DNA from: Fibrobacteria bacterium
GTDB taxonomy: Bacteria; Fibrobacterota; Fibrobacteria; UBA11236; JADFYW01
NCBI GenBank assembly: GCA_015232855.1
Contig: JADFYW010000040.1
Coordinates: forward strand, 1 to 32,462
Length of the DNA: 32,462 nucleotides
Reading direction: 5' to 3'
Part shown: positions 17,337-26,093 of the stretch, in pieces
Numbering within the stretch: position 1 is the stretch's first letter
Layout of the letters: each line of letters opens with the position of its first letter
Notes under the pieces: generated by a model
What the model saw: the letters and a program-made list of their open reading frames with translations, nothing else
The model's database searches: none
What the model was told of the DNA's origin: nothing
Translations under genes and position numbers: made by a program

Positions 17337-18332
17337 TTATTTTGCGTCAATCCATTTCATATTGGCACGCAGCTTTTTGCCCACTTTTTCGATGGGGTGT
17401 TTAGCTTCGGATTTTTCCATGGCTTTGAAATTTTTGGCGCCGCCTTGCACTTCCTTCATCCATTCACGGGCAAATTTTCCGGATTGGATCTCTTTAAGGA
17501 TCTTTTTCATGCTCTGTTTTGTCTGTTTGTTAATAATCCTGGGGCCACGGGTAAGATCGCCATATTCTGCTGTATTAGAAACAGAATAACGCATGTAACT
17601 AAGACCGCCCTGATAAAACAGGTCAACAATTAATTTTACTTCGTGCATACATTCAAAATAGGCCATGGTTTCATCATACCCGGCTTCGACTAATGTCTCA
17701 AAACCAGCTTTAATAAGAGCTGACAAACCACCACAAAGCACAACCTGTTCGCCGAAAAGGTCTGTTTCTGTTTCTTCTTTATAGGTTGTCTCAAAACTTC
17801 CTGCGCGAAGACCACCGACGGCCTTGGCGTAAGCAAGGGCAACCTTTTTAGCTTTTCGGGATGGATTTTGATGTACAACAACAAGACAAGGAACGCCGCC
17901 ACCTTTTACAAATTCACTGCGTACAAGATGCCCCGGTCCTTTGGGTGCAATCATGATAACATCTGAATCTTTGGGGGGCTTAATGTATTTGAAATGAATG
18001 TTAAATCCATGTGAAAAACAAAGTGTTTTTCCTTTTCCCATATGGGGGGCAATCTCTGATTCGTAAACTTTTGCCTGGATTTCATCCGGAAGTAATATCT
18101 GGATAATGTCAGCTTGTTGTGCAGCTTCTGATGCACTCATGGGCTTAAATCCATGTTTTACAGCAAGCTTATGATTATCAGTACCCTTCATTTCGGCTAC
18201 AATAACCTTGATGCCACTGTCTTTTAAGTTTTGTGCCTGGGCATGACCCTGGGAACCGTAGCCAATAATTGCTACTGTTTTGCCCTTAAGGTCTGCTAAA
18301 TTACCATCTTTTTCTGTAAATATTTTTGCCAT
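17337..18332 (-). CDS. ilvC: Ketol-acid reductoisomerase
   Basis: This 331-aa class I enzyme rearranges and reduces acetolactate or acetohydroxybutyrate in Val/Leu/Ile synthesis. The dinucleotide fold has [13 protein letters not shown] (24-36); Mg2+ ligands include D191 and E195 ([13 protein letters not shown]); APKGPGH (129-135) is the conserved substrate-side motif. The C-terminal knotted helical domain is complete. The cofactor-specificity loop reads [11 protein letters not shown] (45-55), with E47 and D52 where NADPH enzymes normally have Arg/Ser residues that bind the 2'-phosphate. This hints at NADH use. It is the first gene of the branched-chain operon and diverges from ffh. Confidence 0.97.
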   Translation of the reverse strand: MAKIFTEKDGNLADLKGKTVAIIGYGSQGHAQAQNLKDSGIKVIVAEMKGTDNHKLAVKHGFKPMSASEAAQQADIIQILLPDEIQAKVYESEIAPHMGKGKTLCFSHGFNIHFKYIKPPKDSDVIMIAPKGPGHLVRSEFVKGGGVPCLVVVHQNPSRKAKKVALAYAKAVGGLRAGSFETTYKEETETDLFGEQVVLCGGLSALIKAGFETLVEAGYDETMAYFECMHEVKLIVDLFYQGGLSYMRYSVSNTAEYGDLTRGPRIINKQTKQSMKKILKEIQSGKFAREWMKEVQGGAKNFKAMEKSEAKHPIEKVGKKLRANMKWIDAK

Positions 18333-18498
18333 AATTATCCTTTCAGGTTCTTAAAAAAATCTAACGGCCCGGAAATTTAACTAATTACACAGTAATTTCA
18401 CGGAAAAACATGATAATATAGTGTATTGTTTCAGACTTCTGTCTGATAATCTATGATATTTTTTTTACTTTACCTGCTAACAAAAAAAAGGTTAAAAG
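18333..18498. promoter_or_regulatory. Divergent ilvC-ffh promoter region with a palindrome
   Basis: The 166-bp A/T-rich interval must hold promoters in both directions. A perfect inverted repeat TCAGAC-TTCT-GTCTGA lies at 18431-18446. TATGAT at 18452-18457 is a possible ffh -10, and TATATTATC on the minus strand just left of the palindrome (near 18412-18420) is a possible ilvC -10. The palindrome sits between them, a fitting place for a regulator of one or both units. No T-box, leader peptide or riboswitch for ilvC was recognised. Confidence 0.45.
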
Positions 18499-19857
18499 AT
18501 GTTAGAACAACTATCAGACAAACTGGAAGCTGCATTTAAAAAAATCAGAGGCCAGGGTAAAATTACTGAAGAAAATATCACGGAATCCATGCGGGAAATC
18601 CGTGTAGCGCTTCTTTCTGCAGACGTTAATTATAAAACCACCAAAGATTTTGTTAAAAAACTTAAAGAAAGAGCTATTGGTGAGAAAGTCATAAATTCCA
18701 TTTCTCCAGGTCAGCTCATGGTTAAAATTACCCATGATGAGCTTCAAAACTTACTGGGAGAAGAATCGGCTGAACCAAGTTATCAGGGGGGAACTCCTTT
18801 CCCTATGCTGGTAATGGGATTACAGGGATCTGGTAAAACGACATTTTGTGGTAAACTGGCTCTGCGATTGCGATCAAAATTTAAAAAGAATCCACTTCTT
18901 GTAGCCTGCGATGTGTATAGACCTGCTGCGATATCCCAACTTGAGACTATAGGAAAATCACTTCAAATCCCAACCTATTCTGAAGGCCAGGGCGATCCGG
19001 TAACTATAGCTAAAAATGCAATTAAATACGCACAAGAACATGATCACGATATAGTTATTGTGGATACTGCAGGCCGTCTTCAGCTTGATGATAAACTCAT
19101 GACTGAGCTTGAAGATATCTGTGAAGCCATCAAGCCAAAAGAAAAGTTTTTTGTCGCAGATGCTATGACTGGTCAAGATGCGGTAAATGTGTCTAATGAG
19201 TTTAATCAACGTCTTGATATTAGCGGGGTCGTCCTCTCTAAGCTTGATGGTGATACCCGGGGCGGTGCAGCTCTGAGTATTCGTTCTGTTACCGGTAAAC
19301 CGCTTATTTATGTGGGAACAGGCGAAAAACCTGATGCACTCGAAGTACTTCATCCCGACAGGCTGGCCTCACGTATTTTGGGGATGGGTGATGTGGTATC
19401 TCTGGTTGAAAGGGCTCAGGATGCCATTGATGAAAAAGAAGCAAAAAAAATGGAGAAGAAGCTTCTCCAAAATAAGTTTGATCTGAATGATTTTATGATG
19501 CAGCTCAAGCAGATCAAGAAAATGGGCTCAATATCTGATTTGGTTGGAATGATTCCTGGGATGTCCAAAATGAAAGGACTTAAAGTAGATGAAAAACAAT
19601 TTGTGTATATGGAAGCAATTATGAGTTCTATGACCCATAAAGAACGTTCTCAACCTAAAATAATAGATGGTAACCGGCGTAAGCGTATAGCTAAAGGTAG
19701 TGGGACATCTCTCCAACAAGTTAACCAATTGTTAAAGCAATTTGACCAAATGCGTAAAATGATAAAGCAGTTTGTAAGTGTAGGTTCTAAAAAGGGCAAG
19801 CAAATGCGTAATATGATGAAACAAATGCAACAACAAGGCGGAATGCCAGGGAGCTAA
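18499..19857 (+). CDS. ffh: Signal recognition particle protein Ffh
   Basis: The 452-aa SRP54 GTPase binds SRP RNA and signal sequences and targets nascent membrane proteins to FtsY. An N-terminal four-helix domain is followed by the G domain: P-loop GLQGSGKTT (about 107), DVYRPAAISQL, DTAGRLQLDD (D189), TGQDA, KLDGDTRGGAALS (about 248) and the closing GTGEKPDALE. The methionine-rich M domain (about 330-452) includes MIPGMSKMKG and GSGTSLQQVNQLLKQF and ends with a run of Met and Gln. AAAGG precedes the ATG. It leads the rpsP-rimM-trmD-rplS group. Confidence 0.98.
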   Translation: MLEQLSDKLEAAFKKIRGQGKITEENITESMREIRVALLSADVNYKTTKDFVKKLKERAIGEKVINSISPGQLMVKITHDELQNLLGEESAEPSYQGGTPFPMLVMGLQGSGKTTFCGKLALRLRSKFKKNPLLVACDVYRPAAISQLETIGKSLQIPTYSEGQGDPVTIAKNAIKYAQEHDHDIVIVDTAGRLQLDDKLMTELEDICEAIKPKEKFFVADAMTGQDAVNVSNEFNQRLDISGVVLSKLDGDTRGGAALSIRSVTGKPLIYVGTGEKPDALEVLHPDRLASRILGMGDVVSLVERAQDAIDEKEAKKMEKKLLQNKFDLNDFMMQLKQIKKMGSISDLVGMIPGMSKMKGLKVDEKQFVYMEAIMSSMTHKERSQPKIIDGNRRKRIAKGSGTSLQQVNQLLKQFDQMRKMIKQFVSVGSKKGKQMRNMMKQMQQQGGMPGS

Positions 19858-19971
19858 TACCAATTCTATTTGATTTCCTCATGTTTTTTTTGAAAAAATC
19901 AAATTTTAATGGATTTTTTATTGCCTTTTTACTAAGATTTGTCCGAATTTCAAAATTTATGGAGGAATAAA

Positions 19972-20436
19972 TTGGCAGTAAAAATTCGACTAGCAAGACG
20001 CGGTCGCAATCATTATGCTACTTATCGTATCGCAGTAGCAGATCAGAGATTTTCACCCACAGGCCGGTTTTTGCAACAGATAGGGCACTATGACCCAAAT
20101 CAAAAACCACCACTTCTTAAAATTGACGAAGCAAGTGCCATAGAATGGATGCTAAAAGGCGCTCAGGTTTCTGATACGGTTCGAGGTTTATTTGGTAGAC
20201 AGGGTATTTTAGAAAAATTTGAACAGGTTAAAGCTGGTAAATCTTTTGAAGAGGCTACTGGAACTGTTATTCCCTGGAAAGAAAAAAATAAAAAGCTCAG
20301 TAAAAAGGCCAGGGAAAAAGCTAAAGCTAAAGAGGAACAGGTAGAAGCGGAAAAAGCTGAGGCTCCTGCAGAAGAAGCAAAAGCTGAAGAAACGGCTTCA
20401 AAAGAAGCAGAGACCAAAACAGCAGAAAAAGCATAA
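19972..20436 (+). CDS. rpsP: 30S ribosomal protein S16 with a long acidic/basic tail
   Basis: Residues 1-90 are canonical S16 (AVKIRLARRGR, YRIAVADQRFSPTGRFLQQIG, YDPNQKPP), part of the 30S body. The start is TTG at 19972, fixed by GGAGGAA six bases upstream and by the conserved AVKIRLAR opening; an upstream in-frame start at 19939 adds sequence foreign to S16. The protein is 154 aa, against about 75-90 in many bacteria. The extra tail is Lys/Glu/Ala-rich (KLSKKAREKAKAKEEQVE then repeats of AEKAEAPAEEAKAEE) and probably disordered. Long S16 tails are known in some phyla. The KH-domain gene that often follows rpsP is absent; two hairpins follow. Confidence 0.96.
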   Translation: MAVKIRLARRGRNHYATYRIAVADQRFSPTGRFLQQIGHYDPNQKPPLLKIDEASAIEWMLKGAQVSDTVRGLFGRQGILEKFEQVKAGKSFEEATGTVIPWKEKNKKLSKKAREKAKAKEEQVEAEKAEAPAEEAKAEETASKEAETKTAEKA

Positions 20437-20460
20437 AAAAGCGCCTAATCTGCTTTTTTT
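20435..20460 (+). terminator. Short A/T hairpin at the rpsP stop
   Basis: Arms AAAAAAGC (20435-20442) and GCTTTTTT (20452-20459) with a nine-base loop overlap the rpsP stop codon and run into a T-rich stretch. It resembles a weak intrinsic terminator or an RNA-end stabilising hairpin. Confidence 0.5.
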
Positions 20461-20490
20461 TCTTTTTCTATTCCTCAAATTTTGATTTTT

Positions 20491-20525
20491 AAAGCCTTTT
20501 GGGTACATACCAAAAGGCTTTTAAT
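20491..20525 (+). terminator. Strong hairpin between rpsP and rimM
   Basis: A perfect 12-base stem AAAGCCTTTTGG (20491-20502) pairs with CCAAAAGGCTTT (20510-20521) around a seven-base loop, followed by a short T run (TTTT then AATG). This looks like an intrinsic terminator or attenuator, although the T tract is short. It would reduce transcription from ffh-rpsP into rimM-trmD-rplS. Confidence 0.75.
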
Positions 20526-20563
20526 GTGTTATAAAATATTAAAACTAGTTACGGTAATATCAG

Positions 20564-21133
20564 ATGCAAGAATATTCAGATACCCAGGATTCCAATTCCT
20601 TAGTATTGATTGCAAAGGTTATGAAGCCCTTTGGGCTAACTGGTGAAATGAAAATAAAACCTGAAACAGATGATCTCAGTATGCATAGCTCACTTGAAAC
20701 GGTATACTATAAAAAAAATCACAACTCGGTTTCAGAAGCACTCAAAATATCTGCATCAAGACTTCATCAATCCCTTTGGTATATGACTTTTTCCGGGGTT
20801 TCAACACCTGAATCAGCAAAACAATTCAGTGGGGGATTGCTTTTTATTCCTAAAACAGAATTAAAGCCCTTGCCAGACAATATGGTTTATATGGACGACA
20901 TTATTGGATATGACGTTATTGATACTAAGGGCAAATTATTGGGTGTAGTTGCAAAAATTGAGGAAAGCCCAGCTCACGATCTTATTGTTATTACTCCAGA
21001 GCAATTAAAAGCAAATACTCAGACACAAAACTACCTGGTACCCTGGATTGATAATTTTGTTAAGAAAATAGATACTGAAACAAGTCAAATAATTGTTGAT
21101 TTTACCTCTCTAGAGGGGTTATATGCAGATTGA
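20564..21133 (+). CDS. rimM: Ribosome maturation factor RimM
   Basis: The 189-aa protein assists maturation of the 30S head by binding S19. The N-terminal RimM barrel shows VLIAKVMKPFGLTGEMKIKPETDD (split here as VLIAKVMKPFG then LTGEMKIKPETDD); the C-terminal PRC-barrel-like part shows MDDIIGYDVIDTKGKLLGVV and ends VPWIDNFVKKID. Only a weak ribosome-binding site precedes the ATG. It overlaps trmD by 11 bases, so the two are translated together, as in many bacteria. Confidence 0.95.
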   Translation: MQEYSDTQDSNSLVLIAKVMKPFGLTGEMKIKPETDDLSMHSSLETVYYKKNHNSVSEALKISASRLHQSLWYMTFSGVSTPESAKQFSGGLLFIPKTELKPLPDNMVYMDDIIGYDVIDTKGKLLGVVAKIEESPAHDLIVITPEQLKANTQTQNYLVPWIDNFVKKIDTETSQIIVDFTSLEGLYAD

Positions 21134-21848
21134 TATTATAACTCTTTTTCCCCGGATGTTTTCTGCTCTAAATGAAAGCATCACAGGCAGAGCCCAGTTA
21201 AACAGGTTTGTTCAATTGCATTGTCATAATCTCAGAGACTATACATCAGATAAACACCGTACAGTGGATGACTCTCCTTTTGGTGGGGAAGCGGGTATGG
21301 TACTGAAACCGGAGCCATTAAAAGCCGCAATTCATGCAGTAAAACAATCTGGAAACCCACATACGGTCTTTTTAACTCCCCAGGGTAAGGTTTTTTCGCA
21401 AAAACGTGCAATAGAATTGGCTAAAAAGAGAAATATTCTTATCATTTGCGGTCATTATAAAGGTATTGACGAAAGAATTCGTCAAAATTATGTAGATGAA
21501 GAAATTAGTATTGGTGATTTTGTAATGACAGGAGGAGAATTGCCTGCAATGTGTCTTGTAGATAGTATCATTCGTTTGATTCCAGGCGTTTTAGGCGATA
21601 CCGATTCTGCTAAAACAGACTCATTTTACTCGGAAAATAAATTGGGGTGGCCGGTTTATACGAGACCAGAAACTTTTGATGGTGCAACTGTTCCAAAAGT
21701 ATTGCTTAGTGGTCACCATAAGAATATTCTTAAATGGCAGGTTCGGGCGGGCCTCCTTAGAACAAAGCAAAACAGGCCAGAGCTTTTTGAAAAGCTGAAT
21801 CTTACCAAAGAAGAAACAAAATTATTAGCACAAGAAGATTTTAATTAA
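21123..21848 (+). CDS. trmD: tRNA (guanine-37-N1)-methyltransferase
   Basis: The 241-aa SPOUT-class enzyme methylates G37 of tRNAs using S-adenosylmethionine, preventing +1 frameshifting. Family motifs are [23 protein letters not shown], the trefoil-knot stretch [13 protein letters not shown] and the adjacent [16 protein letters not shown], and YTRPETFDG near the C-terminus. Length is normal. Its start lies inside the rimM 3' end and rplS follows after 28 bases. Confidence 0.97.
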   Translation: MQIDIITLFPRMFSALNESITGRAQLNRFVQLHCHNLRDYTSDKHRTVDDSPFGGEAGMVLKPEPLKAAIHAVKQSGNPHTVFLTPQGKVFSQKRAIELAKKRNILIICGHYKGIDERIRQNYVDEEISIGDFVMTGGELPAMCLVDSIIRLIPGVLGDTDSAKTDSFYSENKLGWPVYTRPETFDGATVPKVLLSGHHKNILKWQVRAGLLRTKQNRPELFEKLNLTKEETKLLAQEDFN

Positions 21849-21876
21849 TACAATAACTAAGAGAGGAAATCCAATC

Positions 21877-22239
21877 ATGCATTCAATAGTAGAGAAAATA
21901 GAAAAAGAAAGTATTCGTACTGACATCCCGGATTTTAGAGCTGGCGATACTATCAGCGTTAGTGTTCGGGTTAGAGAAGGTAGTAAAGAACGAATTCAAA
22001 TATTCACCGGTGTTGTCCTTCAAAGGCGCGGATGTGGTTTAACTGAAACGTGTACTGTTCGCAAAATATCTGCTCATATTCCTGTAGAGAGAATTTTCCC
22101 TATTCATGCTCCTCTCATTAAAGAAATTAAAGTAACCCGGACTGGAAAAGTACGCAGAGCAAGAATTTTTTATCTCAGAGAGCTGCAAGGTAAGGCTACC
22201 CGTATAAAAGAGCGGAAAGTAGATAATAAAAAAGCCTAA
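21877..22239 (+). CDS. rplS: 50S ribosomal protein L19
   Basis: The 120-aa L19 protein lies at the 30S-50S interface. Hallmarks are [39 protein letters not shown]-like TCTVRKIS and [12 protein letters not shown], then the basic [11 protein letters not shown] segment. GAGAGGAAA precedes the ATG. It ends the translation-related group; the cyclic-nucleotide-domain gene follows 29 bases later, with only an imperfect GCC/GGC hairpin and a short T run between, so some read-through is likely. Confidence 0.97.
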   Translation: MHSIVEKIEKESIRTDIPDFRAGDTISVSVRVREGSKERIQIFTGVVLQRRGCGLTETCTVRKISAHIPVERIFPIHAPLIKEIKVTRTGKVRRARIFYLRELQGKATRIKERKVDNKKA

Positions 22240-22268
22240 CGGGCCTTTTCTGACCTTATCAGAGGGTT

Positions 22269-24371
22269 ATGACCGGTAAAAAAAATGATATTAACAAACC
22301 ACTGCCTGTCAGTGGAAAGTTAAAAACGGGTAGACGCCCTAAAACAGTAAAAACATATTCTTCTGGGCAGGTTCTTTTCTCAGAAGGGGAAATAGGACAT
22401 GAGCTTTTTCTGATTTCCGATGGTGAAGTTATTGTAACGCATGGCACCAAAGAGGATCGAGTAGAATTAGCCAGACTAAAAGCAGGGGATATTATTGGTG
22501 AAATGGCCCTGCTGGATAACCTTCCCCGTTCTGCTACCGTTACTACCACAAAAGATACCAAGACTATAATCACCAGTGAAGCGGCTATCTATGATATGTT
22601 ACAGGATATGCCTATGTGGCTTTCTTCTGTAGTTAAGATTATTATTGCCAGATTGCGGAACAAGAATAAATATCTTGGAACTGCAATAATGCGTAATCGT
22701 GAAAAATCTGTGGCCCGGCTTCTGCTTATGCGTATTGAAGAAGAATGTCCGAGCTCGTCCCAGAAATCTTATGATCTTGATTATTATAATACGGTGTTGG
22801 ATATTTGTTTTGTAACCAGACTTCAGAAAAGAAGCGTTACAAAAATTTTAAATATTCTTTCAAAGAAGAAATTGCTTTCTGTAATTCAAAAGGCAGAAAA
22901 TAAATTTATCAGAATTCAAAATATTGAATACTTACGCCTCTTCCTGGATTACCAGGCCCAAAAAGACGAAGGAAACCTCATTCCGGTTCTTACACTCAGT
23001 GATTACAGTCGGAAAGTGCTTGAGGCCATTTTCAAATCACCTTTAAATGTGCCAACGGGTTCTGACGGTTCTATAACGATACCCGCTTCTTCATTACTGC
23101 ATGAAGTTGCAAAAAAGGTTAATAGTGTAAGTATGGATGCCTTACATGAGCTTATTCATTGTGGATTGCTTGAAACTGTTACAGATAATAAAGATACCAA
23201 AGTTGAAATGATAAAATGGGAACCTGATGTTCTGCACTCTCAACTTAGGTATTACACTCTGTTTAAAGCTTTTGTTAAAGAGTTGGATACAAGTCCAGAC
23301 AATCTTGACATCATTACGGTTCGAATCGAAAAGCGGAAAGCTGAAAAACGACTTCAGAAACCGGGAGTGGTGCCAAATACCAGGTTTGAACGTTTCTATA
23401 AATCAGGTGATATCCTTTTTGATGAAGGTGATAGTGGTTCAGAAATGTACATAGTAAAAACTGGCACTATTCAAATTCTTAAGCAAGAAGGGACTCGCCA
23501 GGTTGAACTTGCCAGACTAGGCCCAGGGACCGTATTAGGGGAAATGAGTCTTTTGGATAACGCCCCTCGCTCAGCAACGGCCAGGGCTATAGAAGATGTT
23601 ATTGTAACTTTTATTGACCAATCATACCTCCAAACAACTTTAGAAAGTATTCCGGCTGATATGAAAGGACTTATTCAGGTTGTTGTGCGGCGATTACGGG
23701 AAACCACCAGTAACAATTATCTGAATATTATTCGTAATGGTATTGCACCGGTGGTACGGAGCATTTTTCATTATGCTACGTCACAAAAAGCAAAAAAGGG
23801 GGAACCGTTCAGTCTTCCTGTTAATATTATTAAAGAAGAAGCCTTCTCTCTATTCGGGCTCAACTATGATGACACGGAGAAAATTCTTGCTTACCTGAAA
23901 ATTATTAAGCTTGGAAATTTTAAGGATGAAACAGATACTAGCTTGGAAAGGCTGTTTGTTTGCCTGGACGTGGATGTTTTAATGCTCTTGTATAGCCATT
24001 TGCGTACCCACCGGCTGAATAAAAAAACGTTAGCGGAGCAGGTTTCGAAAAGGACAGAAAAGTTTGCCCGTATCATTTATGAAGCAGGAAGAACCCGTGG
24101 TTCAAAATCCGATAAACGGGTGAAAGTGGATGTGAGGCAAGTACGGATTCATATGGAACAGAACCAATGTGAATTTACTGAGTTGGATGAACAATGTATC
24201 AATGAACTTCAGAAATTGCATCTTATTGAAATGGAACAAAAAACGGTACAAACCAAAAACGGCAAATCAACAGTACTTTTGATTTGTTATACCTTAAAAC
24301 AATTGCCGTTGCTTATAAAACAACTTCAATGGCGTAAATCGTTTGAATTTGATATCGCGCAAACGCTTTGA
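22269..24371 (+). CDS. Tandem cyclic-nucleotide-binding (CRP-like) protein
   Basis: A 700-aa soluble protein with two CRP-like effector domains. The first (about 25-130) has the phosphate-binding cassette GDIIGEMALLDNLPRSATV near 73-91; the second (about 372-480) has GTVLGEMSLLDNAPRSATA near 420-438. Both keep the Gly-Glu and Arg-Ser-Ala positions that contact cAMP or cGMP in known members. Each is followed by a long helix and a 200-residue or longer mixed region that may contain winged-helix-like modules (TRLQKRSVTKILNILSKKKL after the first). No transmembrane segment, kinase or cyclase domain was seen. The repeat suggests internal duplication. It may be a transcription factor with built-in pseudo-dimer geometry, or a non-DNA-binding sensor. 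The ligand is not predictable. AGAGGG lies unusually close (about three bases) to the ATG. Confidence 0.85.
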   Translation: MTGKKNDINKPLPVSGKLKTGRRPKTVKTYSSGQVLFSEGEIGHELFLISDGEVIVTHGTKEDRVELARLKAGDIIGEMALLDNLPRSATVTTTKDTKTIITSEAAIYDMLQDMPMWLSSVVKIIIARLRNKNKYLGTAIMRNREKSVARLLLMRIEEECPSSSQKSYDLDYYNTVLDICFVTRLQKRSVTKILNILSKKKLLSVIQKAENKFIRIQNIEYLRLFLDYQAQKDEGNLIPVLTLSDYSRKVLEAIFKSPLNVPTGSDGSITIPASSLLHEVAKKVNSVSMDALHELIHCGLLETVTDNKDTKVEMIKWEPDVLHSQLRYYTLFKAFVKELDTSPDNLDIITVRIEKRKAEKRLQKPGVVPNTRFERFYKSGDILFDEGDSGSEMYIVKTGTIQILKQEGTRQVELARLGPGTVLGEMSLLDNAPRSATARAIEDVIVTFIDQSYLQTTLESIPADMKGLIQVVVRRLRETTSNNYLNIIRNGIAPVVRSIFHYATSQKAKKGEPFSLPVNIIKEEAFSLFGLNYDDTEKILAYLKIIKLGNFKDETDTSLERLFVCLDVDVLMLLYSHLRTHRLNKKTLAEQVSKRTEKFARIIYEAGRTRGSKSDKRVKVDVRQVRIHMEQNQCEFTELDEQCINELQKLHLIEMEQKTVQTKNGKSTVLLICYTLKQLPLLIKQLQWRKSFEFDIAQTL

Positions 24372-24389
24372 TAGCAGTGTTTTGAATGA

Positions 24390-25586
24390 TTAAGGGGTCG
24401 CCAAAATTCGGACAAATTTTCGTTTACCCGCTTTAAGAATATGTTTTTGGGATATGGTTACATTGGCTTTGGGATCCAAAATTTTTTCTTCATCAAAACT
24501 GACACCACCATTTAAAATAAGACGGCGGCCTTCACTATTAGACTGTACCAGACCTGCACTTGCCAGCAGAGAAGGTACCCAGTGCTCACCTTTTGCAATG
24601 GTACATTCAGGGATATCATCAGGTATGACTGCACCGATATGAATTTTACGCTCGGCTTGGGAAGCCTCATTAGCCTTGTCTTTCCCATGGTATTGAGAAA
24701 CAATATCAGTTGCCAGTTCTTGTTTTAAATGATTTGGGTTTAATTGTCCGGACGTTACTTGAGAAGCCTTTTCCTTGATTTCTTCAAGAGGAATATTAGT
24801 CAAGAGAGTCAGATAGTCTGTTATTAAATCATCAGGAAGATTATAGATTTTATGATACATAGATTGAGCAGATTCATTTATGCCTATTGTGTTCCCCAGA
24901 CTTTTACTCATTTTCTCTTTTCCGTCTGTCCCAATTAAAATAGGAAGCATCAATCCGATTTGGGGGGCTTGCCCTGCATTTTTTTGCAGTTCTCTACCCC
25001 GAAGAATATTGAATTTCTGATCTGTTCCACCCAATTCAACGTCCGCTTCTATCATCACCGAATCATAACCTTGCATCATAGGGTATAGAAATTCATGGAG
25101 GCTTATTGATTGCCCTGAACGATAACGGTTTTGAAAATCTTCACGCTCAAGCATTTGGGCTACTGTTATCTGAGATAAAAGGTTAGTTACTTTATCAAAA
25201 GATAGTGGTTTGAACCATTCTCCATTATAGACCACCTTGGTTTTGGTCTTGTCTACTATCTTAAAGAATTGCTGTTGATAGGTTTCGGCATTTTCAATGA
25301 CTTGCTCATGAGAAAGCATGGGACGAGTTTTGTTTTTACCTGAAGGGTCGCCTACTGTCGCTGTATAATCACCAACAATGAGAATAACCTGATGACCCAA
25401 TTCCTGAAATTGTTTAAGCTTGCGCATAACAACTGTGAATCCAAGGTGAATGTCTGGAGAAGTAGGGTCAACACCCAGTTTTACATTTAAAGGTCGTTGC
25501 AATTTAAGCTTTTGAAGTAGTTCTTCCTCGGAAATAATATCAATTGCACCTCTTTTAAGAATTTCTAACTGTGTCTGAATTTCCAT
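24390..25586 (-). CDS. tyrS: Tyrosyl-tRNA synthetase
   Basis: The 398-aa class I synthetase charges tRNA-Tyr. The HIGH signature appears as HLGF (47-50, in DPTSPDIHLGFT), and the KMSKS loop is intact (EKMSKSLGNT, about 225-229). GGTDQKFNILRGRELQ lies in the tyrosine pocket region, and YPMMQGYDSVMIEADVELGG is conserved. The C-terminal S4-like RNA-binding domain (about 335-398) contains SLLASAGLVQSNSEGRRLI and GGVSFDEEKI. The type resembles the TyrZ-like bacterial form. It is downstream of the phosphatase gene with a 9-base gap and converges on the cyclic-nucleotide-domain gene. Confidence 0.96.
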   Translation of the reverse strand: MEIQTQLEILKRGAIDIISEEELLQKLKLQRPLNVKLGVDPTSPDIHLGFTVVMRKLKQFQELGHQVILIVGDYTATVGDPSGKNKTRPMLSHEQVIENAETYQQQFFKIVDKTKTKVVYNGEWFKPLSFDKVTNLLSQITVAQMLEREDFQNRYRSGQSISLHEFLYPMMQGYDSVMIEADVELGGTDQKFNILRGRELQKNAGQAPQIGLMLPILIGTDGKEKMSKSLGNTIGINESAQSMYHKIYNLPDDLITDYLTLLTNIPLEEIKEKASQVTSGQLNPNHLKQELATDIVSQYHGKDKANEASQAERKIHIGAVIPDDIPECTIAKGEHWVPSLLASAGLVQSNSEGRRLILNGGVSFDEEKILDPKANVTISQKHILKAGKRKFVRILATP

Positions 25587-25595
25587 GTTAAACCT

Positions 25596-26093
25596 TTATT
25601 TATTCTTTCTTTTCTTTTTCTCAGCCAAATTTTTTACAAAGGGTATTAAGTTTGAACAACAATGTTCAATCATTTTATAAACGACTTCAAAGCTTTTTCT
25701 GTTCCCGTGGTAGGGGTCTGGGATGTTTTTGTTGCTATCATCAGTAGTGTCAAAATCCCGCAAAAGAAAAATGTTTTTCTTTTGGGTAGAACTCGCAAGT
25801 TTGATGAGGTCTTCGTAATTAGTAGTGTCCATTGCTATAATGAGATCAAAAAATTGAAAATCCTTGAGAACCAGTTGCCTGGAAAGATGAGGGAGTTCGA
25901 TATTATGATGGGTTGCAAGTTTTTGGGTACGTTTGTCTGGAGGAACTCCCAGATACCAGGCATTGGTACCAGCCGAATCTATAATGAAACCACGTTCGAT
26001 ATTTTCTTGCTGTAATTTTTGCAAAAAAACTCCTTCTGCTAAGGGAGAGCGGCATATATTGCCAGTACAGACAAAAAGAATATTATAGGACAT
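25596..26093 (-). CDS. Low-molecular-weight protein tyrosine phosphatase
   Basis: The 165-aa protein has the CX5R catalytic loop at the N-terminus (C9-TGNIC-R15, in FVCTGNICRSPLAEG) and the general-acid motif DPYHG (from D126), so all catalytic residues are present. Family members dephosphorylate tyrosine-phosphorylated proteins, in bacteria often regulators of exopolysaccharide or sugar metabolism; some close relatives act on arginine phosphate. The substrate is unknown here. A short lysine-rich tail ends the protein. It is cotranscribed with tyrS and the upstream ribosome-binding site is weak. Confidence 0.92.
   Translation of the reverse strand: MSYNILFVCTGNICRSPLAEGVFLQKLQQENIERGFIIDSAGTNAWYLGVPPDKRTQKLATHHNIELPHLSRQLVLKDFQFFDLIIAMDTTNYEDLIKLASSTQKKNIFLLRDFDTTDDSNKNIPDPYHGNRKSFEVVYKMIEHCCSNLIPFVKNLAEKKKRKNK

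Noticed and set aside
19939-19971. Longer start for rpsP
   Set aside because: S16 conserved sequence begins right after the TTG at 19972, which has GGAGGAA at correct spacing.
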